A stretch of DNA of 5,691 nucleotides from an uncultured Paracoccaceae bacterium (GTDB lineage Bacteria; Pseudomonadota; Alphaproteobacteria; Rhodobacterales; Rhodobacteraceae), in contig CALHST010000387.1 in assembly GCA_938038825.1 (NCBI GenBank), positions 1 through 5,691 on the forward strand, given 5' to 3'. The notes under the pieces are model-generated. The model was not told where the DNA came from, made no database searches, and was given only the letters and a program-made list of their open reading frames with translations. The position numbers and the translations under genes were made by a program. Numbering within the stretch: the stretch's first letter is position 1; each line of letters begins with the position of its first letter. This document shows, in pieces, positions 5,643 through 5,691 of the stretch.

Positions 5643-5691
5643 TTAGGACTCTTCTAAAATCAGATCCGCGCAGCGCGCACCCAACATCATG
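5643..5691 (-). CDS. Possible C-terminal tail of an unidentified gene (partial)
   Basis: Reading in from the right edge, one frame gives MMLGARCADLILEES followed by TAA (5645-5643). This could be the last 15 residues of a gene whose body lies outside the window. A second frame is also open from the edge for about 35 codons (ending near 5585, with a basic stretch LKPAKRRLRHLL), so the frame choice is not secure. Too little is visible to name a family. Confidence 0.3.
   Translation of the reverse strand, partial: MMLGARCADLILEES

Noticed and set aside
1..5691. CRISPR arrays, insertion sequences, phage or defence genes
   Set aside because: No regularly spaced repeats, transposase motifs, terminal inverted repeats or defence-protein motifs were seen. 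The window reads as ordinary metabolic and transport DNA.

Overview
The window looks like part of an alphaproteobacterial chromosome, probably a marine Rhodobacterales (Roseobacter-type) genome. This is inferred from the moderately GC-rich coding style, the protein family types and the compact ABC-transporter operon; no rRNA or other marker gene is present to prove it. Every gene I can support lies on the minus strand, so the window reads right to left.

Right end (5691 to about 4936): a possible C-terminal tail of a gene entering from outside (5643-5691, weak), a 134-base gap with a small hairpin, then a complete thioredoxin-like/AhpC-TSA-type redoxin gene (4960-5508) carrying a CNHC redox motif. 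Two abutting inverted repeats lie at and just after its stop codon.

Control region (4601-4959): no convincing gene. It holds a weak promoter-like -35 element, a TTTGC-N5-GCAAA inverted repeat close to the start of the next gene, and several other TTTGC/GCAAA motifs.

Main operon (4600 to 1, continuing off the left edge): a periplasmic substrate-binding protein of the YnjB family (3365-4600), a GC-rich hairpin with a short U-run (3315-3352), inner-membrane permease A (2434-3291), permease B (1606-2430), a TOBE-type ABC ATPase (566-1609), a possible 32-residue small protein (471-569), and the first 158 residues of a sugar epimerase of the D-tagatose/D-psicose 3-epimerase family (1-474). From permease A onward the genes are packed tightly: a 3-base gap, a TTGA overlap, then two ATGA overlaps. 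This implies one transcript with translational coupling.

Together they suggest a high-affinity importer. The binding protein captures a ligand in the periplasm, permeases A and B form the channel, and the ATPase dimer drives transport. The epimerase may then act on the imported ligand, probably a ketose or related keto-sugar/polyol derivative. The substrate is not determined by the sequence. The most unusual points are the pairing of a YnjB-type binding protein (function unknown in E. coli) with an epimerase and a MalK/PotA-like ATPase, and the small ORF joined by ATGA overlaps on both sides.
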